The notes beneath the pieces were generated by a model. The model made no database searches. It saw nothing but the letters and a program-made list of their open reading frames with translations, and was not told where the DNA came from. A stretch of DNA of 49,429 bases from Deinococcus sp. Arct2-2. Lineage in GTDB: Bacteria > Deinococcota > Deinococci > Deinococcales > Deinococcaceae. This document shows positions 21,596-31,073 of this stretch, piece by piece. The position numbers and the translations under genes are program-made. Positions within the stretch are counted from its first letter, which is position 1. Every line of letters starts with the position of its first letter. Location: positions 1 through 49,429 of the forward strand of contig NZ_SSNW01000038.1 in NCBI RefSeq assembly GCF_004801315.1. Reading direction: 5' to 3'.

Positions 21596-22204
21596 TCAGT
21601 ACACGTTGTAATAAGCCGTGTCGCTGACCCAATCCTGCTGAGGCACGGGCTGAGCAATCGGGTTAACCACAATGCTGAGGGCCTGCGCCAAGCGCTCTGG
21701 GGTCTTGGGCGTCACGGTGGCGAAACTCTGGCCCTTCTGGTAGGAGCTGAGTTCCGACAGATTCAGGGCGCGGCGGCTGGCAATGACCAGTACGCGGTTT
21801 TGTCCGTTGGGGCCAGTCACGTCAAAGGTAAACTGGTCGCCTGTGGCGGGGAAGGCGCGGGTGGTCCCGGCCCGCACGTAGTTGCTGGCGCTGATGCGGT
21901 TGGGCAAAATCTGGTCGGTGGTGCCGTCGGGGTTCACGTTGAACAGGTACACGTAAGCGTTTTCGTTGACGGTGGTGTACAGCGTAATGCGGTCTCCGAC
22001 GTTGTAGTTGGGCACGCGGGTGCCGCTGGTGTCGCGGTCTACCCACACACGGGCCGTCAGGGTGGTCTGCACCGGGTTCACGATGATGCTTTGGGCGCTC
22101 AGGCGCGGCGTGGCAAAAGCGGGGTTTGAGACGCTGCTTAGGGCGGCGGCACTCACGGCGGTCAGAAGAGCGAGTTTTTTATAGATCATTTTGAGGGTAG
22201 ACAT
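21596..22204 (-). CDS. Exported DUF4384-domain protein
   Basis: The protein has 202 residues. A basic start (KMIYKK), a hydrophobic stretch (LALLTAVSAAALSSV) and an Ala-x-Ala site at PAFA form a signal peptide ending near residue 32. The mature part contains a DUF4384 domain (about residues 55-150), recognisable from YNVGDRITLYTTVNENAYVYLFNVNPDGTTDQILPN. DUF4384 proteins are secreted or envelope-associated and common in Deinococcus, but their function is unknown. GGAGGT at 22211-22216 fixes the ATG at 22204. It ends in an aromatic-rich tail (TAYYNVY). Confidence 0.9.
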   Translation of the reverse strand: MSTLKMIYKKLALLTAVSAAALSSVSNPAFATPRLSAQSIIVNPVQTTLTARVWVDRDTSGTRVPNYNVGDRITLYTTVNENAYVYLFNVNPDGTTDQILPNRISASNYVRAGTTRAFPATGDQFTFDVTGPNGQNRVLVIASRRALNLSELSSYQKGQSFATVTPKTPERLAQALSIVVNPIAQPVPQQDWVSDTAYYNVY

Positions 22205-22216
22205 GGTGAAACCTCC

Positions 22217-22477
22217 GGGGATTGGGGGAGCGCACCTTGGGCGTCGGGTCTGTCCCAGCGCGTGATTTCGGGTGCGTTCTTTGTGCCCTTACAGTAGGCC
22301 CGCGTACCTGACTCACCGTGAAGCCCGGCTGACTGAAGATGAGGCGCAGCGCGTTTGGTCTCATGTGCGGCCCAAAACGGCCTAACACTAAAGGCTGCGT
22401 CAGGAATGTGACCGAGTTAATCATCACAGCGGCTCAGTGGGTGGATGTGGTGGGGGTAGACCGGGCAACCCAAACAC
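22217..22477. other. Intergenic region with no recognised content
   Basis: This stretch between the DUF4384 gene and the tRNA terminator holds no credible ORF, repeat or RNA. It must contain the DUF4384 promoter, but I see no convincing -35/-10 pair. Confidence 0.5.
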
Positions 22478-22515
22478 GAAAAAAGCGGCCCCCTTTTCAG
22501 AGAACCGCTTCTTCG
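22478..22515 (-). terminator. Terminator downstream of tRNA-Gln
   Basis: On the minus strand AAGCGG and CCGCTT pair around a purine-rich loop and are followed by TTTTTCG, just past the tRNA 3' end. Confidence 0.75.
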
Positions 22516-22519
22516 TTTG

Positions 22520-22593
22520 TGGCAGGGATACTAGGATTCGAACCTAAACTAACAGATCCAAAATCTGTTGTGCTGCCATTACACCATATCCCT
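22520..22593 (-). tRNA. tRNA-Gln (anticodon UUG)
   Basis: On the minus strand the 7-bp acceptor stem pairs AGGGATA with TATCCCT. The discriminator is G and the terminal CCA is encoded. The T-loop reads GGTTCGAATCC. The anticodon stem ACAGA/TCTGT encloses the loop TTTTGGA, with TTG in the anticodon position, which reads glutamine CAA codons. A terminator follows directly. Confidence 0.95.
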
Positions 22594-22728
22594 ATGTCTA
22601 AACTCCACGGATGTCGCCACCCCAAAGCACATGACCCACACCGCCCAAACCGAACGGCGAACCAGAGTATAGGCATGAAAAGCGCGAGTGGTCAACAGGG
22701 GAGCCTACACCTCATGAATTCTAAGCGG

Positions 22729-25416
22729 TTACGAATCTCGTTTAGTCCGTCCTGCACGCGCTCCCGGCCCCGGCACCACCGTCAGGCCCGCGAAGGCCAA
22801 CAAGAGTCTTTTCTGGCCCACGCCGGGAAAGTAGATCAGCACTTCACGCCGCTCTCCCGCATGCGAGCCGCCCATAAACACGCCTTCGCCAAATTTGGGA
22901 TGACTGACCCGCAGCGGATCGGTGCTGCTGACCGCCCGCTGGAGTTCCCGGCTGGGAATGCCGAGGCGGGCGCTGACTTCGGGCAAAGAGAGGCCGTGCA
23001 AATCCAGCAACTCGCGGGCTTGCAGGGGCCACGCGGCGGGCAGAACGGGCGTGGTGTCGGGCAGGGGGGCAGCGTCTGGCACGTGTGTGGTGGCCTCCAC
23101 ACCCAAGAGGCCTTGGAGGAGCGCGTGGGTGGCGGCCTTATCGGTAGGGCGGCGTTCTCCGCTGGGCAAGAAAGGCGCAAAACAGCGGCTGACCGCGATG
23201 CATTCGTAGCACCCGTTGGGCGTGTTACAGCACGTTTTGGCGGTCAGTTGGTAGGCGCGGGCCAGCAGATCATCCATGCCCTCGAACGCACGGCGCGATA
23301 CACCCAGCCCGCCCAGCCAGTCGTCGTAGAGGAAAAAATAGGTGTCACGGCCCTCGCGGAAGGCTCCGGCAAGGTCACCCTCATCGCAGGCCACGCGCTC
23401 TGGCGTCACTTTTTGCAGCAGGTGCTTGAGGGTATGGGCCACGGCGGTGGGCCGCTCGGTGGCCGCCGGGTCTAGGCCCACTTCCAGCGCACTCGTTCGG
23501 AAGGGCGGCAACTCCAGCGGCTTGTCGTAGAGGTGTTCGCTGAGCTTGTGATCCTGCATCCGGTCTTGAATGCGGCCCCCACAGGCGCGGCAAGTGCGTT
23601 CGCTGGGGCCGGGATCGCGGTCACACCCGCTGCACACGCGCTCGAACACTTGGCGCATCATGGAAAATCCGGTGTAGCGGCGGCGAATAATGACCTCGCC
23701 GTGACGGTAAGCCAGCGGGCCGCGCCTCACCCACTCGCCCATTTTGGCGGGCTGCACATCAATGGAATACAGCCCCCGCGTAAATAGGTTGGCCGCCTCG
23801 AACTTTTCCACGATGATGGCCGTTCCGGGCGAATGTTCCTCCCAGCGCAACACCTTGTAGCCTTGCCCGTCCAACGAAAACACGGCCCCCTCATGCTTTT
23901 CGGTGAGGGCGTAGTGCTGGCTGGGCGATTCCAACGGCGCGTCGAAGCAGCGCATTCCCCGCGTCGCCCACTCTGCGGCCTCTATCACGGCAAATTTGGC
24001 GCTGCCCTCGCCGCGCAGGTTCCAGTAGCGCGGCGCGGGCAAGTTCTCCGAAGGCAGGCCCGCCGCCCGGAATTCTTCGTTCTGGCGCTCCTTGTGCCGG
24101 GGCGACAGATACGGATTCCCGGCCTCTACCACCGCCTTTTCAATCTGGCCGTTCACCAGTTCGTGAAAATTGCCGGTGTTGCTGTAAAAGGCGTCTACAG
24201 GCTGCGGCACACCCTGATCGTTCAGTGCGGGCAGGTACAGCACTAAGCCGGGGGCCACCCGTCCGGCGCGGCCCGCCATCTGCCGAAAGGCCATGCGTGA
24301 GCCGGGATAGCCGTCGATAATTACGATTTCTAGGTCTCCGATATCCACGCCCGCCTCTAAAGCATTGGTGGCAAACATGACGCCGCTGGCTGCCCGACGA
24401 AACTCGGACAGGCGGCCTTCGCGGTCGCTGGTGCCCGCCATGTACAGGTGCGCGGCGCGGGCGTAGCGCGGTTGGGCGCGGTAAGTGGAATACAGCCGTG
24501 CAGCGCGGGAACGGCCCCGGAAAAAAGCAAGGACTTTCAGGCCGTGCGCGGCGCTGGCGTTCATCACAGCGTCCCAAAAGCGGCGCGGCTGCCCTCTGTG
24601 ATCGGCCAGATAGTAGCGTTTGCCGTGCCGCGCTGCGCCCGATTCGCTGACCTCCACGGCGTCAATCCCCACCAGTTCGCGGGCAAATTCGGCGGGGTTG
24701 CCAATCGTGGCGGTACTTAAAATCACCTGCGGATTGGCCCCCAGCGCCCGCGCCAAGTCCAGCAGTCGGCGCAGCATTCCGGCCACCTCGCTGCCGAAGC
24801 CGCCCCGGTAGGTGTGCGCTTCATCCAGCACCACGAAGGCCAGGGTGGACAGGAAGGCCCGCACTTTGGGATGGGTGAGTGACCAGTGCAATTTGTCGGG
24901 CGTGGCTGTGACCATCCGCACGCCGTCCTTGAACACGTCGGCGGGCTGTGCGCCTCCCTGAAACGCGGCAATCTGCCAATCAAAACCGCCCCCATCGCGG
25001 AAGGCATTCAGCTTGTCGCGCTGGTCTTGGCCGAGCGCCACTAGCGGATAGATAAAGAGGGCGGTGGCGTCTGGGTTGGCCTCCAGCCGCTCGAAGACTG
25101 CCGGAAAAAATGCGCCCGTTTTGCCACTGGCGGTGGGCGTGGTCACGATCACATGCTCGCCCGCGTGCATCAGACGGTAGGTGTCGGCCTGATGGCGGTA
25201 CACGTCGGCAAAGCCGAAGCCCCGGCGCACGGCGTCTGTCCAGCCCAACTCGGCGGCCTTCACGGTGTTGGCGGGCACGGCCTCGTCTTCATGCAGCAGC
25301 GCCACACCCCCGCCCAACACCTCGCGCAGGAAGCCCTCTAGACGGGCGTAGCGCGTGGACTGTGTGGCCAGAGGATCAGGCCCAAGCTGATCGAGAAGGG
25401 AGCGGGCAGACAGCAC
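22729..25416 (-). CDS. DEAD/DEAH-box helicase with DUF1998 and PcrA-like C-terminal tail (Mrf type)
   Basis: The protein has 895 residues. It has Walker A TPTASGKT (K99), Walker B with VVLDEAH, motif III STATIGNP and motif VI QMAGRAGR. Next come a CxxC...CxxC zinc ribbon (CSGC, CRAC) near residue 640 and a cysteine cluster CCNTPNGCYECIAVSRC near residues 727-743, as in the mitomycin-repair helicase MrfA. The last 60 residues carry an HPKFGEGVF...GVGQKRLLLAFAGL motif resembling the RNA-polymerase-binding tail of PcrA/UvrD (DUF3553). That points to DNA repair linked to transcription. The GTG start at 25416 follows TACACT by six bases. Confidence 0.93.
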   Translation of the reverse strand: MLSARSLLDQLGPDPLATQSTRYARLEGFLREVLGGGVALLHEDEAVPANTVKAAELGWTDAVRRGFGFADVYRHQADTYRLMHAGEHVIVTTPTASGKTGAFFPAVFERLEANPDATALFIYPLVALGQDQRDKLNAFRDGGGFDWQIAAFQGGAQPADVFKDGVRMVTATPDKLHWSLTHPKVRAFLSTLAFVVLDEAHTYRGGFGSEVAGMLRRLLDLARALGANPQVILSTATIGNPAEFARELVGIDAVEVSESGAARHGKRYYLADHRGQPRRFWDAVMNASAAHGLKVLAFFRGRSRAARLYSTYRAQPRYARAAHLYMAGTSDREGRLSEFRRAASGVMFATNALEAGVDIGDLEIVIIDGYPGSRMAFRQMAGRAGRVAPGLVLYLPALNDQGVPQPVDAFYSNTGNFHELVNGQIEKAVVEAGNPYLSPRHKERQNEEFRAAGLPSENLPAPRYWNLRGEGSAKFAVIEAAEWATRGMRCFDAPLESPSQHYALTEKHEGAVFSLDGQGYKVLRWEEHSPGTAIIVEKFEAANLFTRGLYSIDVQPAKMGEWVRRGPLAYRHGEVIIRRRYTGFSMMRQVFERVCSGCDRDPGPSERTCRACGGRIQDRMQDHKLSEHLYDKPLELPPFRTSALEVGLDPAATERPTAVAHTLKHLLQKVTPERVACDEGDLAGAFREGRDTYFFLYDDWLGGLGVSRRAFEGMDDLLARAYQLTAKTCCNTPNGCYECIAVSRCFAPFLPSGERRPTDKAATHALLQGLLGVEATTHVPDAAPLPDTTPVLPAAWPLQARELLDLHGLSLPEVSARLGIPSRELQRAVSSTDPLRVSHPKFGEGVFMGGSHAGERREVLIYFPGVGQKRLLLAFAGLTVVPGPGARAGRTKRDS

Positions 25417-25494
25417 GCCTTCAGTGTAGGCCGGAAGGTCAGCAGGGCGCGGGGGGACGGGTTACGGTGGGGGCGTTGAGGCCGGAAACGTTGG

Positions 25495-25607
25495 CGTGTA
25501 AACCCCCCAGTCTGCTCCGCAGCCAGCCCCCCTTAGAGGGGAGCGCAAAAGCGCACTTGTCCTCCCCTCAAGGGGGGGCGTTGCGCCAGCAACGGGGGGG
25601 TTCACCC
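25495..25607 (+). repeat. Family A foldback repeat
   Basis: The unit GTAAACCCCCCAGTCTGCTC...CAACGGGGGGGTTCACCC fills the gap between the helicase and ferredoxin genes. It is the first of three consecutive gaps occupied by family A. Confidence 0.8.
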
Positions 25608-25619
25608 AGAATCTCTGCT

Positions 25620-26636
25620 CTACAACATCCCCTCACTCTCACGCAGCAAAATGGGCGCACGGAAGGCGGCGGGCAGCCATTCTTCTTGCGGGTGCATGGC
25701 GTCGGGCGGGCAGGAATGCACGCAGGCCATACAGCCGGTGCAGGCGCTCAGGTTCAGCAGCAATTGCACGCCGCCTTCGGGCTGAAGCTCGCGGGTGATG
25801 GCGCTCGTGGGGCACACGTTGGCACACACCGGGCAGTTGATGCATTTGTCGTCCACCAGCGGGGCGGGCCAGTACACGCCCGCGTCTTCGGGCGGGGCGG
25901 GCTTGAGGGTACGCTCGCGCCAGCGCCATTCCTCGGGAGTGCGCTCGGCGGGTACACTCCAGTCCACAAACGGCAGAGGTTGATCGGGAATGGCCTGCAC
26001 GAGTTGCTGTTTTCCGGCGCGGAACAGGCTGGCAAAGGCTCCGCGCCTCGACATCTGCACGTCGCGGCCCTTGTCGCCCTCGGTGGCGGGGCGCACGGTG
26101 ACTTGGGCCGGTTGTCCGGTGGTGGCTCGTAAGCGTTGTGCTTCGTCTACCACGCGGCTTAGGCGTTCGGGCACGTCGGGCGCACCGACTGGGCAAGCCG
26201 CGCAGTCGCCGTGAATCAGGTGCAAAGGCAAGTCCCACACGCCCGACGCGGCCACCAAGGCGGGCGTGACCCGGCCCAAGCACGGCAACTGCGGCCCGCC
26301 CGCCCCACTTTGCGAGCAGGTCAAGGTGGCGTCTTCCTGCGGCCTTCCCGTTACGCTACTGCGTTGGTCGCTCACGGCTTGCAGCGGCCCCTGAAGGTCG
26401 TATTCCAGCGCCCCGGACGGGCACACCTGCACGCACAACCCGCACCCGGTACACAGGTCGGGCAGCACCGTAATCGAGTTCCCCAGCATCCCTACCGCGA
26501 TCGCCTCGTGCGGGCAAGTGGTGTAGCACGCATCGCAGCCGCCCACCACTTGCCGCTCCAGCAGGCAGCGCGGCCCGGTATAGCGCGGCGTCAAATTTCC
26601 CATGTCCCCTAAGCGGGACAGCACCCCTTGCAACAT
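25620..26636 (-). CDS. Multi-cluster 4Fe-4S ferredoxin-type protein
   Basis: The protein has 338 residues. It has two ferredoxin-like cysteine groups near the N-terminus (C24 with CDACYTTCP at 34-42; CTGCGLCVQVCP at 62-73), a middle part with TCSQSGAGGPQLPC and GDCAACPVGAP, and two more groups near the C-terminus (CINCPVCANVCP and CTGCMACVHSCPP). Up to four 4Fe-4S clusters are therefore plausible. The middle resembles domains that relay electrons in oxidoreductase complexes. No signal peptide or twin-arginine motif is seen, so it is cytoplasmic. The partner and reaction are unknown. TAGACT six bases before the ATG supports the start. Confidence 0.9.
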   Translation of the reverse strand: MLQGVLSRLGDMGNLTPRYTGPRCLLERQVVGGCDACYTTCPHEAIAVGMLGNSITVLPDLCTGCGLCVQVCPSGALEYDLQGPLQAVSDQRSSVTGRPQEDATLTCSQSGAGGPQLPCLGRVTPALVAASGVWDLPLHLIHGDCAACPVGAPDVPERLSRVVDEAQRLRATTGQPAQVTVRPATEGDKGRDVQMSRRGAFASLFRAGKQQLVQAIPDQPLPFVDWSVPAERTPEEWRWRERTLKPAPPEDAGVYWPAPLVDDKCINCPVCANVCPTSAITRELQPEGGVQLLLNLSACTGCMACVHSCPPDAMHPQEEWLPAAFRAPILLRESEGML

Positions 26637-26703
26637 GGCCGGAGTCTAGCGGGCGGGCGGCGGCAAGTCTGCGAGGTTGGTGGGGGTGGGGGGTGCCGAG
26701 GAA

Positions 26704-26820
26704 CGTTGGCCTGTAAACCCCCCAGTCTGCTGTGCAGCCAGCCCCCCTTAAGGGGAGCGCAAGTGCTTTTAGTCCTCCCCTCAAGGGGGGGCGTTGCGTC
26801 AGCAACGGGGGGTTCACCTT
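26704..26820 (+). repeat. Family A foldback repeat
   Basis: The unit CTGTAAACCCCCCAGTCTGC...CAACGGGGGGTTCACC lies between the ferredoxin gene and the ATP-cone kinase gene. Confidence 0.8.
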
Positions 26821-26831
26821 CCACCCCAGCC

Positions 26832-28352
26832 TTACGCTTCCCCCAGCCCCGGTTCTACCAACCCAACTTCCCCCAGCCCCACTCCTTCCAGCCCCGCCTC
26901 TCCCAGCAACGCCCCCCGCTCCTGCGGCGTCAGGGCCACCATCACGCGGCTCAGCACCACGTCTACAGCTTGTTCGGCGCTTTCGTCCAGTGTCAGGCCG
27001 TCCAGCAGAGGCACGTCTAGGTCGTGGGCCAGCCCCTCTAGGTAATCCTGCATGGTGCGAATCTCGCCAAAGTAGCGCATGTAGCGGTGCAGCGGGCGGC
27101 TGGCGGCGGTTTCTTCGTCGCGGCTCTCGAAGTGGCGGCGGTGTTCGGATTCGCTGGGCAGCGTGACCAACATGGGCACCACCAACGCCCCGGCAAAGGC
27201 GTCGGCCCGCAAGTAGCCGGGAACCAGATGCACGCCCTCCAGCACGACGCTGGTGCCTTCTTCGATGCTGCGGCGCACCACCGCCGAGAGGCCCACGCTG
27301 ACCTGCTGCACCTGCTCGCGGAATCCGGCCAAGAGCGCGTCGCGGGTGGGGTGTTCGGGCGGCGTCTGTCCGGGTGGCACCAACGCCTCCCACGCATTGA
27401 AGGTGCTGGCGTGCAGTGTGGGCAGGAGCGCCGGAGACACCATCGCCCGCATGACCTGACGGATGGAATCGGTGCTGACCACCCGCGAAATGCCGAGGCG
27501 GTAAGCGATTTCGGCGGCCAGAAAGCTTTTGCCCGTGCCACTGACTCCGCCCAGCAGCACCACCAACGGGCGCGGCGGCTGCCGAATCACACGCAAGAGG
27601 CGGTAGCGGGCGCTGACATCCGGCCCCACCTCATCGCGCAGCAGCATCTCTACCTTTTCGCGGATAGCATGACGGCGCACCACCCGGTCTTCTGCACCGC
27701 GCAGGTCGCGCTGGGTTATGCGGGCCACTTTGCGGGCCACGTCGGGGGCTACGCCTGCGGCCAACAGCGACTGCACCAACAGCCCCTTAGAAAACGGACT
27801 GGGGGCGCTGCCGTCCCCACCGACGACGCCCAATTTGCCCCGGTTCAGGCGCAAAAACCGGTAAGTGAGGCGCATGTGTTCGCCGTACTGGGCGGCCAGC
27901 GTGCGCTCGGTCAAGTCGTCTATGGCCTCGGCACTCAGCGAGCGCAGGCCTGATTGCCGCATCTGCACGTCTACAGCGCTGGCGGTGGCGTAAGCGTCGC
28001 GCTGAGACAAGCCCGCGTCTTCCAGCGTGCGGGCCAACACGCCCCGGCTAAAGGGCAATTCGCCTTTTTTGGCCGTCACCATGATGTCTACAAAGGCGGG
28101 CGTTTGCTGCTGTGCGGCGTGCGCCACCGCCTCGCCCGCCACGTCCCGCGCCACTTCTACCACCAGCGCTTGCAGTTCCTCAGGCGTGACCAGAATCCGC
28201 CGCGCCGCCCGAAGTTGCTGTTCTACCCGCCGCGCCACTGCCGCTGCCACCGCGCCCGACGCCCCCGCATTGATCAACGACTCCACCACCAACCCCCGGC
28301 TAAACGGCCAAGAGTAGCGGGACGTGCCAACAGTGAGTTCGGGCTGAGTCAA
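26832..28352 (-). CDS. Triple ATP-cone protein with 2-phosphoglycerate kinase-like domain
   Basis: The protein has 506 residues. Three ATP-cone modules start at PFSRGLVVESL (residue 16), PFSRGVLARTL (100) and PFSKGLLVQSL (187). A P-loop kinase follows, with Walker A GGVSGTGKS at 268-276, then SRVVSTDSIRQVMR and VVLEGVHLVPGY, as in 2-phosphoglycerate kinases. In methanogens that enzyme makes 2,3-bisphosphoglycerate for the solute cyclic 2,3-DPG; whether this one does so is unproven. ATP-cones suggest control by adenine nucleotides. The last ~25 residues repeat GLGEVGL-type units. The apparent start is TTG at 28352, with GAGG nine bases upstream; no ATG gives a full first cone. Confidence 0.85.
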   Translation of the reverse strand: MTQPELTVGTSRYSWPFSRGLVVESLINAGASGAVAAAVARRVEQQLRAARRILVTPEELQALVVEVARDVAGEAVAHAAQQQTPAFVDIMVTAKKGELPFSRGVLARTLEDAGLSQRDAYATASAVDVQMRQSGLRSLSAEAIDDLTERTLAAQYGEHMRLTYRFLRLNRGKLGVVGGDGSAPSPFSKGLLVQSLLAAGVAPDVARKVARITQRDLRGAEDRVVRRHAIREKVEMLLRDEVGPDVSARYRLLRVIRQPPRPLVVLLGGVSGTGKSFLAAEIAYRLGISRVVSTDSIRQVMRAMVSPALLPTLHASTFNAWEALVPPGQTPPEHPTRDALLAGFREQVQQVSVGLSAVVRRSIEEGTSVVLEGVHLVPGYLRADAFAGALVVPMLVTLPSESEHRRHFESRDEETAASRPLHRYMRYFGEIRTMQDYLEGLAHDLDVPLLDGLTLDESAEQAVDVVLSRVMVALTPQERGALLGEAGLEGVGLGEVGLVEPGLGEA

Positions 28353-28471
28353 CGGCGGAAACCTCGGCGGGAAGGGGGGCGGGGGAGACTAAGTAAAGCG
28401 GTGAAAGGCAAAAGTCAACCGGGGCAGTCTACTCGCCCCGGCCTTTCAAGATGCCTACATTGTTGGAATTT

Positions 28472-28610
28472 GGCGTTGGCGAGTAAACCCCCCAGTCTGC
28501 TCTCCTGCGGAGCTGTGCCAGTTCGTAGCCAGCCCCCCTTGAGGGGAGCGCAAAAGCTGTTGTCCTCCCCTTAAGGGGGGCGTTGCGTCAGCAACGGGGG
28601 GGTTCACCCA
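28472..28610 (+). repeat. Family A foldback repeat with an internal ~24-bp insertion
   Basis: After AACCCCCCAGTCTGCTC the sequence TCCTGCGGAGCTGTGCCAGT is inserted before the usual TCGTAGCCAGCCCCCC block. The insert resembles the GCAGCTCTGCGAGTC segment found in family C at 34700 and family F at 15280, so it looks like a junction of two repeat types. Confidence 0.75.
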
Positions 28611-28623
28611 CAAACGCAGTCCC

Positions 28624-29244
28624 CTAGTTCCGCGCCACCGGCTCGCGCCTCAGCGCCCCTTCCAGCAGCAGCGTCAGCGCCAGCCGCATTTCTTCTTGCA
28701 GGGTGCGCTCGGTGCCGTAGGCGCTCCAACGCAGGGCCACCATCAGGTACGTGTCGGCAATCAGGTTGCTGATGCGCTGCAAACTCAGGTCGGTTCGCAT
28801 CTGCCCTGCCTGATGCAGCGGGCGCAAGATCAATTCGATGACTTTGCTGAGTGGCAACGCCTGATACGCGGTGCGGGCACGTTCGGGGTTGGGGTTCATG
28901 ACCTCGTAAGCCAGCGGCGGAAACAGGTCGCGCTCGCGGGAGTTTTCGTCGGCCAACAAGTCCCAGACTTCGTACAGCACGGTCAGGGGCGGCGTATGTT
29001 CCTTTAGGCGGGCCTCGGCGTGGTCGCGCAGGCGGGTCATCACTTCGCTGCCGTAATCCAGCAACACGGCTTCTTTGTAGGGGTAGTAATTAAAGAAAGT
29101 GCCGCGAGAAACATTGCTGGCTTTGGCAATATCGGTGGCTGTCGTGGTCTGAAACCCGCCCCGTTTAAACAAGTCAATAGCCACGCTGTAAATGCGGGCG
29201 CGGCGACGTTCCTTTTGGCGCTCCCTCAGCGAAGACGAATCCAT
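28624..29244 (-). CDS. TetR/AcrR-family transcriptional regulator
   Basis: The protein has 206 residues. The N-terminal TetR helix-turn-helix covers about residues 15-60, with RARIYSVAIDLFKRGGFQTTTATDIAKASNVSRGTFFNYYPYKEAVLLDYG matching the family consensus. The C-terminal ligand-binding region (residues 65-206) is helical and does not reveal the ligand. The ATG at 29244 is chosen over one ten codons upstream because TATCTT lies seven bases before it. It is divergent from the vWA gene at 29446, and the gap holds a family E inverted pair. The target genes are unknown; self-regulation or control of the vWA gene is possible. Confidence 0.92.
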   Translation of the reverse strand: MDSSSLRERQKERRRARIYSVAIDLFKRGGFQTTTATDIAKASNVSRGTFFNYYPYKEAVLLDYGSEVMTRLRDHAEARLKEHTPPLTVLYEVWDLLADENSRERDLFPPLAYEVMNPNPERARTAYQALPLSKVIELILRPLHQAGQMRTDLSLQRISNLIADTYLMVALRWSAYGTERTLQEEMRLALTLLLEGALRREPVARN

Positions 29245-29297
29245 AACGTGCAAGATAGCGCGTCCTGAGTTCAAAATTGCACCCTGTACAAAAAAAG

Positions 29298-29391
29298 GGA
29301 GTGGTCAGTAGGAACGGGAAAGGCGCAAAGGACTGGCATTGAATGAGGTCTTCGTCTTTTCCCACTCACCACTACCCACTCACGTCTTTTC
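29298..29391. repeat. Family E inverted pair
   Basis: GGGAGTGGTCAGTAGG (29298-29313) and CCCACTCACCACTACCCACTC (29371-29391) lie in opposite orientation in the gap between the TetR and vWA genes. Confidence 0.55.
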
Positions 29392-29445
29392 ACCAACCTG
29401 CTTCACCGTTACAAATGCCGCCCCCCGCAAGCGCCATGCTGTGGT

Positions 29446-30654
<1,209 letters not shown>

Positions 30655-30682
30655 GGGAGTCGGCACGGCAGAACAGCAAAAA

Positions 30683-30743
30683 GAGTGTGGATCGTGGAAC
30701 GTGGGGAAGGCAAAACCACGATCTACGATCCACACTCCACGTT
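30683..30743. repeat. Family D palindrome in convergent gap
   Basis: GAGTGTGGATCGT (30683-30695) and ACGATCCACACTC (30725-30737) are exact inverted 13-mers, with further CGTGGAACGTGG/CCACG complementarity inside. It sits between the converging vWA and DUF4287 genes and probably works as a bidirectional terminator. The sister copy is at 40442-40501. Confidence 0.75.
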
Positions 30744-30755
30744 CCGCCCCAAACT

Positions 30756-30983
30756 TTAGCCCGCCTCTTCCGCCTTCATCGCGTCATGGGCCAGCAACGT
30801 GGCGTGCCCGTGCCCCAAGCTGTGTTCTGCCTTCAGCCAGTTCACGATGTCACTGTGGCGGGCCAGTTCTCCAGCCTGTAATTTGGCGCGAATGCGGGCC
30901 ATCCAATCGGGAATGTTGATGCTTGTCTTGGCCGCAATGTTGGTGTAGTAGCTCTGCTTGATCTGTTCCGGCGTTTTAGCCAT
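30756..30983 (-). CDS. Small DUF4287-like protein
   Basis: The protein has 75 residues. It begins [27 protein letters not shown] and continues [27 protein letters not shown], the pattern of DUF4287 proteins, whose function is unknown. It is cytoplasmic and mostly helical. The terminator of the DoxX gene lies immediately upstream, so it must have its own promoter in the 30984-31008 region or within that hairpin. Confidence 0.85.
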   Translation of the reverse strand: MAKTPEQIKQSYYTNIAAKTSINIPDWMARIRAKLQAGELARHSDIVNWLKAEHSLGHGHATLLAHDAMKAEEAG

Positions 30984-31008
30984 ATAGATTCCCCCGTTTT
31001 TGGCTAAG

Positions 31009-31053
31009 AAAGAGCGGGCCTGTCAGATAGAATTTTCTGGCAGGCCCGCTCTC
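31009..31053 (-). terminator. Strong terminator after the DoxX gene
   Basis: AGAGCGGGCCTGTCAGA and TCTGGCAGGCCCGCTCT pair with one mismatch over 17 positions, followed on the minus strand by TTCTT and on the plus strand by TCTTATCTTTTTT. It could serve either direction, but only the minus-strand DoxX gene ends here. Confidence 0.8.
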
Positions 31054-31073
31054 TTATCTTTTTTACTCCCTGC

